This document shows positions 41,705 to 51,359 of a stretch of 64,000 nucleotides of DNA, piece by piece. The stretch lies in assembly GCF_010669285.1 (NCBI RefSeq), contig NZ_CP048711.1:868001-932000 (forward strand), read 5' to 3'. The DNA is from Kineobactrum salinum. Its GTDB lineage: Bacteria; Pseudomonadota; Gammaproteobacteria; Pseudomonadales; Halieaceae. The number at the start of each line of letters is the position of its first letter. Within the stretch, counting starts at the first letter, position 1. The notes beneath the pieces are model-generated. The model saw nothing but the letters and a program-made list of their open reading frames with translations. It did not search any database and had not been told where the DNA came from. The position numbers and the translations under genes were made by a program.

Positions 41705-43038
41705 ATGACTGCGCTGCCAGAGTCCGTAGACACCCTGATCCACGCCGGCTGGATCCTGCCGCTGGCCCCCGCCACCTCAGTGCTGGAAAACTACAGCCTG
41801 GCGGTCGGCAACGGCCGCATCCTGGCCCTGTTGCCACGCGCCGAAGCGGCCGAAGTGCAGGCCCGCGAGACCTTCGATCTGCCCGGCCACGTGCTGCTGC
41901 CGGGCCTGGTCAACGCCCACGGCCACGCCGCGATGAGCCTGCTGCGCGGCTACGCCGACGACCAGCCGCTGCTGCCCTGGCTGCAGCAGCACATCTGGCC
42001 GGCGGAAGCCCAACACGTGGGGCCCGAGTTTGTCGCAGTCGGTGTCGAGCTCGCGATTGCCGAAATGCTGCGCTCGGGCACTACCACCTTTGCCGACATG
42101 TACTTCTTTCCCGACGTCTGCGCCCGGGTGGTAGACGCCAACGGTATCCGCTGCCAGCTGACCTTTCCGGTGCTGGACTTCCCCACCGCCTGGGCGCGGG
42201 ACGCGGACGAGTATATCCGCAAGGGCCTGGCGCTGCGCGATGACGTCAAGCATCACCAGTTGATGACGGTGGCCTTCGGCCCGCATGCCCCCTATACCGT
42301 CAGCCCGGACAACCTGGCCAAGGTGGCTACCCTGGCCGCGGAGCTCGATGTACCGGTGCAGATTCACCTGCACGAGACCCGCGGCGAAGTGCAGCAGGCA
42401 GTCGAGCAGCACGGCGCACGCCCACTGGACAGCCTGCACCGCCTGGGCCTGCTGGGCCCGCGCACCCAGTGCGTGCACATGACCGAACTGACCGCGCCGG
42501 AGATCGCCCTGCTGGCCGAGACCGGCGCCCATGTGGTGCACTGCCCCCAGTCCAACATGAAACTGGCCTCCGGGGCCTGTCCGGTCGACGAGCTGCTGGC
42601 GGCGGGGGTCAATGTCGCGCTGGGCACCGATGGCGCGGCCAGCAACAATGACCTGAACCTGTTTGGCGAGATGCAGAGCGCGGCGCTGCTGGCCAAGCTG
42701 CAGTCCGGCGATGCCAGCGCCCTGCCGGCGGCCCAGGCGCTGAGCATGGCCACCCTGGGCGGCGCGCGGGCACTGGGACTGGAGGACCAGATCGGCAGTC
42801 TGGAACCGGGCAAGCAGGCCGACATGATCGCGGTAGACCTGTCGGGCCCTGAAACACGGCCCTGTACAACCCGCTGTCGCAACTGGTATACGCCTGCAAT
42901 GGCAGCCAGGTCAGTCACAGCTGGGTAGCGGGACAGCTGCTGCTGCGGGACCGTCAGCTGCAGCATATCGACCTCATTGCCCTGCAAGCGCGTTGCGCCC
43001 ACTGGCAGGCCCGCATCACACAAGGAAGCCCGACATGA
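41705..43038 (+). CDS. mtaD: 5-Methylthioadenosine/S-adenosylhomocysteine deaminase (one-base frameshift)
   Basis: An amidohydrolase that deaminates MTA or SAH. The metal site is [10 protein letters not shown] (HxH), with HLHETRGE and [14 protein letters not shown]. The frame breaks after LSGPETR at C-run 42860-42862 (one base short); reading across gives [17 protein letters not shown] to the stop at 43038. Restored length is 444 residues. The stop overlaps the ubiG ATG (ATGA). The order mtaD-ubiG-mupP-yciK is the same as in pseudomonads. Confidence 0.93.
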
Positions 43039-43763
43039 ACACCCGGCACGACAACGTGGATCCGCAGGAAATCGCCAAATTCGAAGCGCTGGCCTCGCGC
43101 TGGTGGGATCCCGGCGGCGAGTTCCGGCCGCTGCACGAAATCAACCCGCTGCGGGCCAACTACATCGACGAGCATTCCCCGGTGGCGGGCCGGCGCCTGC
43201 TCGACGTCGGCTGTGGCGGCGGCATCCTGGCCGAGGCGATGGCACAGCGTGGCGCGCGGGTCATGGGCATCGACATGGGCGAGGCGCCGCTGGCGGTCGC
43301 CCGGATGCACCTGCTGGAATCCGGCGTGGAAGTGGAGTACAGGCAGTCCACCGCCGAAGCCCTGGCCGCTGAACAGCCAGAACAGTATGACGTGGTCTGC
43401 TGCCTGGAAATGCTGGAACATGTACCGGACCCCGAAGCCGTGGTCGCAGCCTGCGCGGCGCTGGCCCGGCCGGGCGCCACCGTGTATTTTTCCACCATCA
43501 ACCGCAATCCCAAGGCCTTCGCCTTTGCCATAGTCGGCGCCGAGTACCTGCTCAAGCTGCTGCCGGCGGGCACCCACGAATACACCAAATTCATCAAGCC
43601 CTCCGAACTCGCGGGCTGGCTGCGGGCAGCAGGACTCGAGCTGCGCGGCATGACCGGCCTGAGCTACAACCCGTTCAGCCGGCACTACCGGCTACAGCCG
43701 CGGGATGTGTCGGTGAACTACATGGTGCACGCCGTCAAACCCGGACCGGAGCCGGGCCTGTGA
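43035..43763 (+). CDS. ubiG: Ubiquinone biosynthesis O-methyltransferase
   Basis: 242 residues. A class I SAM methyltransferase doing both O-methylations of ubiquinone synthesis. The start [20 protein letters not shown] and [17 protein letters not shown] are diagnostic; SAM motif I is [16 protein letters not shown]. The conserved [10 protein letters not shown] and [15 protein letters not shown] follow. It overlaps both neighbours (ATGA, GTGA), so the four-gene operon is tightly coupled. Confidence 0.96.
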   Translation: MNTRHDNVDPQEIAKFEALASRWWDPGGEFRPLHEINPLRANYIDEHSPVAGRRLLDVGCGGGILAEAMAQRGARVMGIDMGEAPLAVARMHLLESGVEVEYRQSTAEALAAEQPEQYDVVCCLEMLEHVPDPEAVVAACAALARPGATVYFSTINRNPKAFAFAIVGAEYLLKLLPAGTHEYTKFIKPSELAGWLRAAGLELRGMTGLSYNPFSRHYRLQPRDVSVNYMVHAVKPGPEPGL

Positions 43764-44446
43764 GCCGGCCGCCGCCCCGGGAGCTGCAATCGGTCATCTT
43801 CGACCTGGACGGCACCCTGGTGGATACCGCCGACGAGTTCGTGGTCGTGGTGCAGGCCCTGCGGGCCGAGTACCAGCTGCCGCCGCTGGAGCCAGCCCGC
43901 ATCCGTGCCAACGTCTCCAATGGCGCCCGCGCCCTGGTCACGCTCGCGCTGGAGACTCCCGAAGCGGCTCCGGAGTTCGAGAGCCAGCGGCTGCGCCTGC
44001 TGGAACTGTACGCCGATGTGCTGGGCAGCAGCGCCCGCCCCTATCCGGGCATCTGCGAACTGCTGGAGACCCTGGCCGCGCGCGGCATCAGCTGGGGCAT
44101 CGCCACCAACAAGCCACGCCTGTACACCGAAGGCTTGCTGCGGGCTCTGGACTTCTGCCCCGCCCCCGGCAGCGTGGTCTGCGCCGATGATGTGCGCGAC
44201 CGCAAACCGCACCCCGAATCGCTGTACCTCAACTGCCGCCAGTTGGGCTGCAGTCCGGCGCGAGCCATCTACGTGGGCGATCACCTGCGCGACATCCAGG
44301 CCGGACGCCACGCCGGGATGTACACAATCGCCGCCCTGTATGGCTATATAGAGTCCGGCAATGATCCCGCCCTGTGGGGGGCTGATGCCACTGCCATGCA
44401 CAGCACCGACCTGCATGGCCTGATCCTCGACCACCCACTGCAATGA
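43760..44446 (+). CDS. mupP: HAD phosphatase, MupP-like (phosphoglycolate phosphatase family)
   Basis: 228 residues with a GTG start overlapping the ubiG stop. HAD motifs are [10 protein letters not shown] (nucleophile Asp), a motif II region GIATNK, a Lys in DRKPHPE and [12 protein letters not shown]. In pseudomonads the gene in this exact place is MupP, which removes phosphate from MurNAc-6-phosphate in cell-wall recycling. The symbol rests on order and similarity; Gph (2-phosphoglycolate) is the alternative. Confidence 0.85.
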   Translation: MSRPPPRELQSVIFDLDGTLVDTADEFVVVVQALRAEYQLPPLEPARIRANVSNGARALVTLALETPEAAPEFESQRLRLLELYADVLGSSARPYPGICELLETLAARGISWGIATNKPRLYTEGLLRALDFCPAPGSVVCADDVRDRKPHPESLYLNCRQLGCSPARAIYVGDHLRDIQAGRHAGMYTIAALYGYIESGNDPALWGADATAMHSTDLHGLILDHPLQ

Positions 44447-45222
44447 CGGAGACCACAGCGATGGACAGCCATGTCATTCCCGCCGCTTATCAAGCTGCTG
44501 CCGATCTTTTGGCCGGCAAGATTATCCTGGTCACCGGCGCCGGCGACGGCATTGGCCGGGTCGCGGCAGAATGCTACGCCGCCCACGGCGCCACCGTCGT
44601 CCTGCTGGGGCGCACTGTCGCCAAGCTCGAAGCCGTCTACGATGCCATCGAAGCCGCCGGCGGCGCCCAGCCCGCGCTGTTCCCGCTGGATCTGGCCACG
44701 GCCACCGAAGAGGACTACAACACCCTGGCGGCAGCGCTGGAGCAAACCTTCGGACGCCTGGACGGACTGCTGCACAACGCCGGCCTGCTGGGGGAGCGAC
44801 GCCCGCTTGCCAGCGCCAGTGCCAAGGCCTGGAACGAGGTCATGCAGGTCAATGTCAATGCCGCATTCCTGCTCACCCGCGCCACCCTGCCCCTGCTTGA
44901 ACAGGCGCCCGAGGCCTCGATCATTTTTACGTCCTCCGGCGTGGGCCGCCGCGGCCGCGCGTACTGGGGGGCCTATGCCGTTTCCAAATTCGCCACCGAG
45001 GGCCTGATGCAGGTGCTGGCGGACGAACTGGAGAACACCTCCCGTATCCGGGTCAACAGCCTCAACCCCGGCGCCACCAACACCGCGATGCGGCGCAGCG
45101 CCTATCCGGGTGAAACCCCGACCGACAACCCCGATCCCGCTGCGCTGATGCCCACCTATCTGTACCTGATGGGTGCCGACAGTACCGGCATCACCGGCCA
45201 GGCGTTCGACGCGCAGGGGTGA
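44443..45222 (+). CDS. yciK: YciK-type short-chain dehydrogenase
   Basis: 259 residues. The nucleotide-binding motif VTGAGDGIGR, LHNAG, a Ser in IIFTSSGVGR and YAVSK (YxxxK) complete an SDR active site. The substrate is unknown. It is the last gene of the mtaD-ubiG-mupP-yciK operon, overlapping mupP as ATGA. No clear terminator was seen in the 238 bp that follow. Confidence 0.9.
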   Translation: MTETTAMDSHVIPAAYQAAADLLAGKIILVTGAGDGIGRVAAECYAAHGATVVLLGRTVAKLEAVYDAIEAAGGAQPALFPLDLATATEEDYNTLAAALEQTFGRLDGLLHNAGLLGERRPLASASAKAWNEVMQVNVNAAFLLTRATLPLLEQAPEASIIFTSSGVGRRGRAYWGAYAVSKFATEGLMQVLADELENTSRIRVNSLNPGATNTAMRRSAYPGETPTDNPDPAALMPTYLYLMGADSTGITGQAFDAQG

Positions 45223-45381
45223 AGCCCCGGGTCAAGTCGCGCAATCGCGATAACCCTGCCTGACATTGCTGCAGGCCGTGAGACAGGAGACCGGGACTTC
45301 GAACGCCGAGGCATCAACCGGGGGGCGGTGCCTCTACCTTTGGAGCCGGCCTGAATTTCCGACACATTTCTGTAATACAGC

Positions 45382-45409
45382 TAAAGAAAGCGCAGCCGGC
45401 GGCCGATAG
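45382..45409 (+). promoter_or_regulatory. Sigma-28 (FliA)-type promoter of chemoreceptor gene
   Basis: TAAAGAAA (45382-45389) and GCCGATAG (45402-45409) are separated by 12 bp, close to the flagellar consensus TAAAGTTT-N11-GCCGATAA, and 51 bp before the chemoreceptor ATG. Confidence 0.65.
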
Positions 45410-45460
45410 ATCTGAACAGGTCGCCCTTTCGGCGGACCGCTCACCGTCGCAGGTCAGGCA

Positions 45461-47116
45461 ATGCCCAGGGTCCTCCACAAGATCAGAGTCAAATATGCAA
45501 TCGCCTTCATCAGCGTGGCACTCGCACTGCTGGCCATCGTGGTCGTCGATGCCCTGTTGGTAAACACCGTCAAGCAGCGGATGACCGAGTTCAGCAGCAC
45601 CTTCAATCCGGCCTCTTCCGCCATTCTCAATGCCGACCGGGATCTGTATCAGGCGCGTGTTGCGGAACTGGAGTACGTCCAGGCAGCTCCCGGCTCGGTT
45701 CGAGCGGAGCAATTGCGGGCCCTGTTTGCCGAGGATGCGGGCCAGGCCCTGGAGCGGATGCAGGCATTCATTTCCATGCTGGCGCAGTACCCCGATATCA
45801 CCGCTGAACTGGCCGGCTTCGAGGAGCTGTTCTCTAGCTGGCAGAACCAGTCCCGCCAGGTCTTCGAGCTGCGGGACGCGGGGGATCAGGCCGCTGCCGA
45901 AGCGCAGCTGACCGCCGGTTCACTGGCGGCCTTCGATGCGCTGCGCGAGATCTACAACCTGGCGGGGGAACTGGCGGATGCCAAGGTCATCGAACTGGAG
46001 GCCGTCACCCTGGAGCGCGTGCGTTTGCAGCAGATCGCGGTGTCTGCGTTCGCGGTACTGGTATTTGTGATCGCCACTGCCATCGCCCTGATGGGCCCGC
46101 ACATGATGTCGCGCGCCATCGAACAGGTCACCGGCCGCATCCGCGAAATCAGCGAGGGCGACGGCGATCTGACGGTGCGTATCGACAGCTCCCGCAAGGA
46201 TGAAATCGGCGATCTGGCCACCCAGTTCAACGGCTTCATTGCCCGCATGGACCACACGCTGCTGGCAGTGCGTTCCAGCACCCGCAGCGTGCATCACGCC
46301 GCCGACGAAATAGCCAGGAGCAGCCAGGAGCTGGCGTCGCGGACTGAACAGACCTCCGCCAATCTGCAGGAAACGTCGGCCTCAATGGAGGAGATTACCG
46401 CCACCGTGGGCAACACTTCCGATGCCGCCCAGCAAGCCGATCAGCTGGCCAAATCCACGGTGACGGTAGCCCACGAGGGACAGCAATCCATGCGCGATGT
46501 AGAGACCACAATGAGCACCATCAGTGAGTCGGCGACGCAGATCAATGAAATCGTCACGCTGATCGACGGTATCGCGTTCCAGACCAATATTCTCGCGCTC
46601 AATGCCTCCGTCGAGGCCGCCAGGGCCGGCGAGCACGGCCGCGGTTTCGCGGTGGTGGCACAGGAAGTCCGCACTCTCGCCAGCCGTTCCAGTGACGCAT
46701 CGCGCGATATCCGCCGCCTGGTCGAGAACTCGGTCGCCTCTACCCAGGCCGGCTCGGAACTGGTGCGCAAGGCCGGCAGCACCATGCAGAACATCGTCGA
46801 CAGCATTGAACAGGTGACCCGCATGATCGGCGAAATCAGCTCCGGTGCAATGGAACAGAGTCACGGCATCAGTCAGGTGAATACCGCAGTCAACGAACTG
46901 GACAGCATGACCCAGCACAATGCAGCCATGGTGGAACAGAGCAGCGCCGCCGCGGATGGTATGCGGACCCAGGCAGAACAGCTGCAGGCGCTGATTGCCG
47001 CCTTCCGCCTCAGCAGGCGCGAAGAGGGCGCCGCGGCCTCGACGCCCGCTCGCCGCACACCGGCCAACAAGGTTGCCCCTGTCGGCACCGACAAATCCCG
47101 GCGTCGGGCGGCCTGA
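45461..47116 (+). CDS. Methyl-accepting chemotaxis protein
   Basis: 551 residues. Membrane segments (about 10-35 and 190-212) enclose a periplasmic helical sensor domain of about 150 residues. A HAMP domain and a long signalling coiled coil follow, with the conserved hairpin tip [19 protein letters not shown] and [15 protein letters not shown]. Ligand is unknown. The C-terminal tail is basic (DKSRRRAA), with no CheR-tethering pentapeptide. A sigma-28-like promoter upstream ties expression to the flagellar regulon. Confidence 0.95.
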   Translation: MPRVLHKIRVKYAIAFISVALALLAIVVVDALLVNTVKQRMTEFSSTFNPASSAILNADRDLYQARVAELEYVQAAPGSVRAEQLRALFAEDAGQALERMQAFISMLAQYPDITAELAGFEELFSSWQNQSRQVFELRDAGDQAAAEAQLTAGSLAAFDALREIYNLAGELADAKVIELEAVTLERVRLQQIAVSAFAVLVFVIATAIALMGPHMMSRAIEQVTGRIREISEGDGDLTVRIDSSRKDEIGDLATQFNGFIARMDHTLLAVRSSTRSVHHAADEIARSSQELASRTEQTSANLQETSASMEEITATVGNTSDAAQQADQLAKSTVTVAHEGQQSMRDVETTMSTISESATQINEIVTLIDGIAFQTNILALNASVEAARAGEHGRGFAVVAQEVRTLASRSSDASRDIRRLVENSVASTQAGSELVRKAGSTMQNIVDSIEQVTRMIGEISSGAMEQSHGISQVNTAVNELDSMTQHNAAMVEQSSAAADGMRTQAEQLQALIAAFRLSRREEGAAASTPARRTPANKVAPVGTDKSRRRAA

Positions 47117-47155
47117 GCGGCTGGGCAGGCCCGGGCCAGCTCAGCCGCTCAGGCC
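47110..47155. terminator. Inverted repeat between convergent genes
   Basis: Perfect 14-nt arms GGCCTGAGCGGCTG (47110-47123) and its complement (47142-47155) overlap the 3' ends of both the chemoreceptor and the acyltransferase genes. A bidirectional terminator is likely, though T-runs are absent. Confidence 0.5.
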
Positions 47156-47721
47156 GCTATCGCTACCCGTGGCTTGCTCTGCGCCGCTATCACTGCCCGT
47201 GCCTTGCTCTGCAGATCGGCGACCGACAGGTAGTGCTCCAGACCGGCAAAGGCGCCGCGCGCGCAGCCGGGGATCTGACGATGGATGCGGAAGCCCACCC
47301 CCATTGCCGAATGGCACTGGCGGTAGAAACGCGCGTTGCGCAGTGAACTCAGTACCAGTGCATGCCGATAACCGCATCTGCGCGAGGCGCTGACCAGCCG
47401 GGAGCAGAAATCGCGCCGCAACTGCATGGTGCGCTCCCGGATCGCCGGATCAATCACCAGCCGCTCCCACATGCAGCAGTCATCGGGAGGCAGGTTGAGA
47501 TCGTCGATCTCGCGATCGATATCCAGGCTCGTTGCGATCCGGACTCCGCCCAGACAGCGGTCTCCCTGGCGCGCGAGCAGGATAAAGCCCTGCCGGTCCC
47601 GCTCGTCCTCGGAGCCGTCAAAGTGAGGTATGCCAAGTTCCTTTCTGAAACACCGTTCGCGCAGATCGTAGTATTGCTGCAAGTACCGGGGATCCCGGGA
47701 CAATTCGAATGCAACCGACAA
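47149..47721 (-). CDS. LuxI/GNAT-like acyltransferase
   Basis: 190 residues. Start is TTG 47721, 7 nt after GGAGGGGG. The layout YYDLRERCFRKEL, then DERDRQGFILLA, then CLGGVRI, then MWERLVIDP follows the LuxI pattern (R/F near the start, paired acidic residues, G..R, W-E). The usual strong LuxI signature is not complete, so relatives such as N-acyl amino acid synthases (FeeM-like) or exosortase-associated acyltransferases are equally possible. No luxR is next to it. The C-terminus ends in a short near-repeat (ARAVIAAQSK, PRVAIAA). Confidence 0.6.
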   Translation of the reverse strand: MSVAFELSRDPRYLQQYYDLRERCFRKELGIPHFDGSEDERDRQGFILLARQGDRCLGGVRIATSLDIDREIDDLNLPPDDCCMWERLVIDPAIRERTMQLRRDFCSRLVSASRRCGYRHALVLSSLRNARFYRQCHSAMGVGFRIHRQIPGCARGAFAGLEHYLSVADLQSKARAVIAAQSKPRVAIAA

Positions 47722-47972
47722 GGGAGCCCCCTCCTGCTATTATGATTCATGCCTGCCAGCCAGCAGACCACTTTTCTTATCAAGAAACGTGCCACATAAA
47801 GCAATCTGTGCGAAAACAAACACTTGGCGGAAATACTGTGGAAAATTACCGGTATTTAGTCACCAATTTTGTATGCTTTCACCGACAAAATATATGGCAA
47901 TGAATATAAAACCAGGGAAATCAATGACATAACTTGTCGCAATTTCGCGACAATCTAGTCGATGCCTGTGCG
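47722..47972. other. AT-rich intergenic region
   Basis: About 250 bp that is clearly more AT-rich than its surroundings (47800-47930). It contains a perfect small inverted repeat TTGTCGC-N6-GCGACAA (47934-47953) just past the glrR stop, with no T-run. I see no gene. It should hold the promoter of the acyltransferase gene; no consensus element stood out. Confidence 0.5.
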
Positions 47973-49310
47973 TCAGGGCTCCTTGAAGCGGTCGGGATTG
48001 ATGTGGTGCCGCTTGAGCAGCTTGTACAAATCCGTGCGGTTGCGCTGGGCCAGCACCGCCGCCTCTGCTACCGAGCCGCTGGTCAGGCGCAGCACCTTGA
48101 CCAGATAATCGTGTTCGAATTGCTGCCGGGCCTGGCTCAGCGAGGGTAGATAATGGTCTTCCACCGTGAGCGCCTCACGCACCAGAGCCTCGGTAATGAC
48201 CGGGGAGGTCGACAGCGCGGCAGTGCGCTGCACCACGTTCTGCAATTGCCGCACATTGCCGGGCCAGGGCGCGTGGATCATCACCTCCATTGCCGACGGT
48301 GCAAAACTGGTGACGTTGCCCATCTGGTAGGCACCGGTATCGCGCAGAAAACAGCGCGCCAACAGGGGAATATCCTCCGCTCGTTCGGCCAGGGACGGCA
48401 GGTGGAAATTGACCACATTGAGACGATAGAACAGATCCTCCCGGAACAGTCCTTCGCGCATATCCTTTTCCAGATCACGGTTGGTGGCAGCGATGATCCG
48501 CACATCGACCGTCTCACTCACGGTGCTGCCCACCGGCCGGATGCGCCGCTCCTGCAGCGCCCGCAGCAACTTGACCTGCAGTGCCAGCGGAATATCACCT
48601 ATCTCGTCGAGCAGCAGCGTGCCGCCGTGCGCTGCACGGAACAGGCCGGGATGCTCGCTGACAGCCCCGGTGAAGGCGCCTTTCACATGCCCGAACAGCT
48701 CGGATTCCAGCAGTTGCTCCGGCAGGGCGCCGCAGTTCACCGCCACCATCGGACCCTGGCGCTGCTCATCGGCTTCGTGAATTGCTCTCGCCAGCAGCTC
48801 TTTGCCGCTGCCGCTGGCGCCGGTCACCAGAATATTGACGTCGGAGCCGGCCACCTGCTTGACCTGATTGAGTATGCGCTCCATCACCGGACTGCGGGTC
48901 ACGACATGCTCCCGCCAACCCTCGAAAATCTCCGCCTGGGCGCCACCGGACTGCTGCCGGGCCGCGCGGATACTCGCCAGCAGCTGGCCCTTGTCGACCG
49001 GCTTGGTCAGAAACTCGAATACGCCGCGCTGGGTAGCCACTACCGCCTCGGGTATCGTGCCCTGGGCAGACATGATGATGACCGGCAGCCCCGGGTGGTA
49101 GTGGCGGATCTGCTCGAACAGATCCAGGCCGCTGGCGCCCTCCATCCGCAGGTCGGCGATCACCACCTCCATCGGGCTGTTGCGCAATACCTGCATCGCC
49201 TGATCCGCAGACTCCGCGGTAAACACCTCGTAGCCCTCGGCCTCCAGCCGGATACCCAGCAATTTCAGCAAGCTGGCATCGTCATCCACGAGTAACACCC
49301 GATCGCGCAT
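47973..49310 (-). CDS. glrR: Sigma-54-dependent response regulator GlrR
   Basis: 445 residues: receiver domain (about 1-120, phospho-Asp in VVIADLRM), AAA+ sigma-54 activator domain with Walker A GASGSGKE and the RNA-polymerase contact loop GAFTGA, and a C-terminal Fis-type helix-turn-helix (AEAAVLAQRNRTDLYKLL). It matches GlrR/QseF, which acts with GlrK and the lipoprotein QseG in envelope-stress control. It is 4 bp after qseG. Its targets here are unknown. Confidence 0.93.
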   Translation of the reverse strand: MRDRVLLVDDDASLLKLLGIRLEAEGYEVFTAESADQAMQVLRNSPMEVVIADLRMEGASGLDLFEQIRHYHPGLPVIIMSAQGTIPEAVVATQRGVFEFLTKPVDKGQLLASIRAARQQSGGAQAEIFEGWREHVVTRSPVMERILNQVKQVAGSDVNILVTGASGSGKELLARAIHEADEQRQGPMVAVNCGALPEQLLESELFGHVKGAFTGAVSEHPGLFRAAHGGTLLLDEIGDIPLALQVKLLRALQERRIRPVGSTVSETVDVRIIAATNRDLEKDMREGLFREDLFYRLNVVNFHLPSLAERAEDIPLLARCFLRDTGAYQMGNVTSFAPSAMEVMIHAPWPGNVRQLQNVVQRTAALSTSPVITEALVREALTVEDHYLPSLSQARQQFEHDYLVKVLRLTSGSVAEAAVLAQRNRTDLYKLLKRHHINPDRFKEP

Positions 49311-49314
49311 CAGA

Positions 49315-49836
49315 TTACTGCTCCTTGCGGGTACTCATGGCCGCCTCCAGATCGGTGATCGCCTGGATCTTCTGATCCAGCAATTGTTTTTGTTGTTCGA
49401 GCTCATCGATCTGCTGCTGCAGCTGCGCATAGCGCTGGTGCGCATTGATTCTGCTCTGATTGTAGGCCTCCAGAATGCCCGCCAACTGCCTCAACTGCCC
49501 GGACAGCCCTTCATCCTGGCTCAGCTGCCTGAATACGTCCCGCGCCTGCATCCAGCCATTGTAGGTCTGGGATTGCTGGTGGAGCAGGCCAAAATAGAAC
49601 AGCTGGTCCGCCACCACGGTTTTGGGCATCGACGCCAGAGCGGTATCGACCTGCTCGGCGCTCATCTCTGACACGGCCGCTTGCAGGTCGAGCCAGTGCG
49701 TTAGCGGGGCATCGGATGCCTCCGCCACTTCGACCGGTGTCGGCGGCGTTGGCGGCTCGATTGGAGCGGGCACTGGACTGAGGCAGGCCGTCACCGCAAG
49801 GGCCAGCACCAGCGGCGTGATCAGTGCGCGGGACAT
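49315..49836 (-). CDS. qseG: QseG-like outer-membrane lipoprotein
   Basis: 173 residues. The signal peptide ends in a lipobox AVTAC, so the mature protein starts at a lipidated Cys. A Pro-rich linker is followed by a helical domain and a C-terminal coiled coil rich in Gln (QQQIDELEQQKQLLDQKI). Its place between glrK and glrR and its architecture match QseG, which contacts the kinase. I chose ATG 49836 because of the lipobox; it overlaps glrK by 16 bp. Confidence 0.88.
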   Translation of the reverse strand: MSRALITPLVLALAVTACLSPVPAPIEPPTPPTPVEVAEASDAPLTHWLDLQAAVSEMSAEQVDTALASMPKTVVADQLFYFGLLHQQSQTYNGWMQARDVFRQLSQDEGLSGQLRQLAGILEAYNQSRINAHQRYAQLQQQIDELEQQKQLLDQKIQAITDLEAAMSTRKEQ

Positions 49837-51251
49837 AGCAGCCGGAAACAGACGGGGAACTGCGAATGGGTTATCAGCGCCAGGCTGCCACCCTGCGCCT
49901 CTATACATTCACGGGCAACACTGAGGCCGATGCCGGAACCCTTGATCGGGCCGCTGCGTTTGGCGACGCTCTGAAAGAATGGCTCGAACACGCGATCGCT
50001 GTCCTCCTCGGGAATCGGGCTACCGGTATTGGCCACCTCGATCGCCAGACTATCACCTTCCCCCTGCCAGACAATATCAATGCTGCCGCTCTCCGGGGTA
50101 TAATTGACTGCGTTGGACAACAGGTTGTCCAACGCCGATTTAAGTTTGCCGCGATCCGCCACCCAGCTGTCCACGGTGCCACGGGTTTCCAGCTGCAGGG
50201 CTTTTTGCTCAATGCTGATCCGGTAGTTGTCCAGCAGCTCCCGCCAGAGCTCGGACATGTCGAATTCCTCAATGTTCAATTCCTGCCCCGGCAGCTGGTT
50301 GTAGTCCAACAGGCTTTCGATCAGGCGCTGCAGCTCGATCCCGTTCTGGCGCACGATTTCCACCACTGACTGCTGCTGTTGGGACAGCCTGCCGGTCACC
50401 TGCTCTGCCAGCAGGTCCGTGCCCTCGCGCAGACTGGACAGCGGCGTTTTCAGTTCGTGGGAGATATGGCGCAGAAATTGCGCCTTCTGTTGATCGGTTT
50501 CATGCAGCCGCTGCCGCAGCCATTCCAGCTTTTCGCCCAGTGCCGCCATCTCCTGTGGTCCGGAAATCTCGATAGTATGGCTCAGGCCAGCCGTGCCCAG
50601 ACGGTGAATTTCCTCAGTCAGATCCTGTACCGGTTTGTTGATCCAGTAGCTGAAGGAGACCAGCAGAGCCAGGGTGGCAAACACCAGAAACGATAGCTGG
50701 ATAACCAGGCCGTCGACAATCGAACCCGCCTCGGCCGCGTTTTCCTCCAGCAACTGGTCAACCGAGGAGGTCAGCCACTGCTGCACACCCCGCCGGTGCT
50801 CAGTGATGGCGGCGAAGGATTGGTTCAACAGTGCCGCCGCCCGGCCCAGATCACCATCCTCCGTCGCCATGGCGCGTGCGCCCGCCAGATCCACCGTTCT
50901 CACCGCCTGCAGCAGCGCGACCAGATCCTTGCCGGGCTGGGCCACCCGGGCCTGCAGGCCGAACAGCTTCTCACCCAGCGACAGCCGCTCGCTCTCGAAC
51001 AGCGTGGCCAGTTCGGGATCGGACAATGCAAGATATTGACGCGCGTGACGCTCCATCTCCAGCGCTTCGGCCTGTATCTCCTGACCCAGGCGGGTCGCCT
51101 CCATTACCCTGCGGGTCACTTCACGGTCGCTGGTGGCCAGCTCTTCCAACGCCTGCACCGAAAACAGGATCGCCACACACAGTGGTGCCAGCGCGGCGAA
51201 AAAACCGACCAGAACGAGTTGTAACACGGATCGGGGCTGCCAGAACGCCAT
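49821..51251 (-). CDS. glrK: Sensor histidine kinase GlrK
   Basis: 476 residues. Membrane segments at about 12-32 and 182-202 enclose a helical periplasmic domain; HAMP and the kinase core follow, with His265 in RHISHELKTPLSSL, the N box DNLLSNAVNYTPE and GSGIGLSVARE. First gene of glrK-qseG-glrR. The periplasmic part (LEMERHARQYLALSDPELA) matches the helical sensor of this family. Confidence 0.93.
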   Translation of the reverse strand: MAFWQPRSVLQLVLVGFFAALAPLCVAILFSVQALEELATSDREVTRRVMEATRLGQEIQAEALEMERHARQYLALSDPELATLFESERLSLGEKLFGLQARVAQPGKDLVALLQAVRTVDLAGARAMATEDGDLGRAAALLNQSFAAITEHRRGVQQWLTSSVDQLLEENAAEAGSIVDGLVIQLSFLVFATLALLVSFSYWINKPVQDLTEEIHRLGTAGLSHTIEISGPQEMAALGEKLEWLRQRLHETDQQKAQFLRHISHELKTPLSSLREGTDLLAEQVTGRLSQQQQSVVEIVRQNGIELQRLIESLLDYNQLPGQELNIEEFDMSELWRELLDNYRISIEQKALQLETRGTVDSWVADRGKLKSALDNLLSNAVNYTPESGSIDIVWQGEGDSLAIEVANTGSPIPEEDSDRVFEPFFQSVAKRSGPIKGSGIGLSVARECIEAQGGSLALITHSQFPVCFRLLCPAH

Positions 51252-51286
51252 CGATTACGGACTGCGGGACATGAAAAAGAGGCGGG

Positions 51287-51292
51287 ATTATA
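51287..51292 (-). promoter_or_regulatory. -10 element of glrK-qseG-glrR
   Basis: A perfect TATAAT on the minus strand lies 36 bp before the glrK start. The -35 region is poor, so an activator may help. Confidence 0.5.
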
Positions 51293-51359
51293 TACCGCTA
51301 CAGGGCCAAACCACCAATGTCGCCGCAGGCCCCGTGCCGGCGGGCATGGCGCTCCACCT

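Noticed and set aside
47934-47953. Small inverted repeat after glrR as a terminator
   Set aside because: No T-run follows the 7-bp stem on either strand; it is noted only as part of the AT-rich gap.
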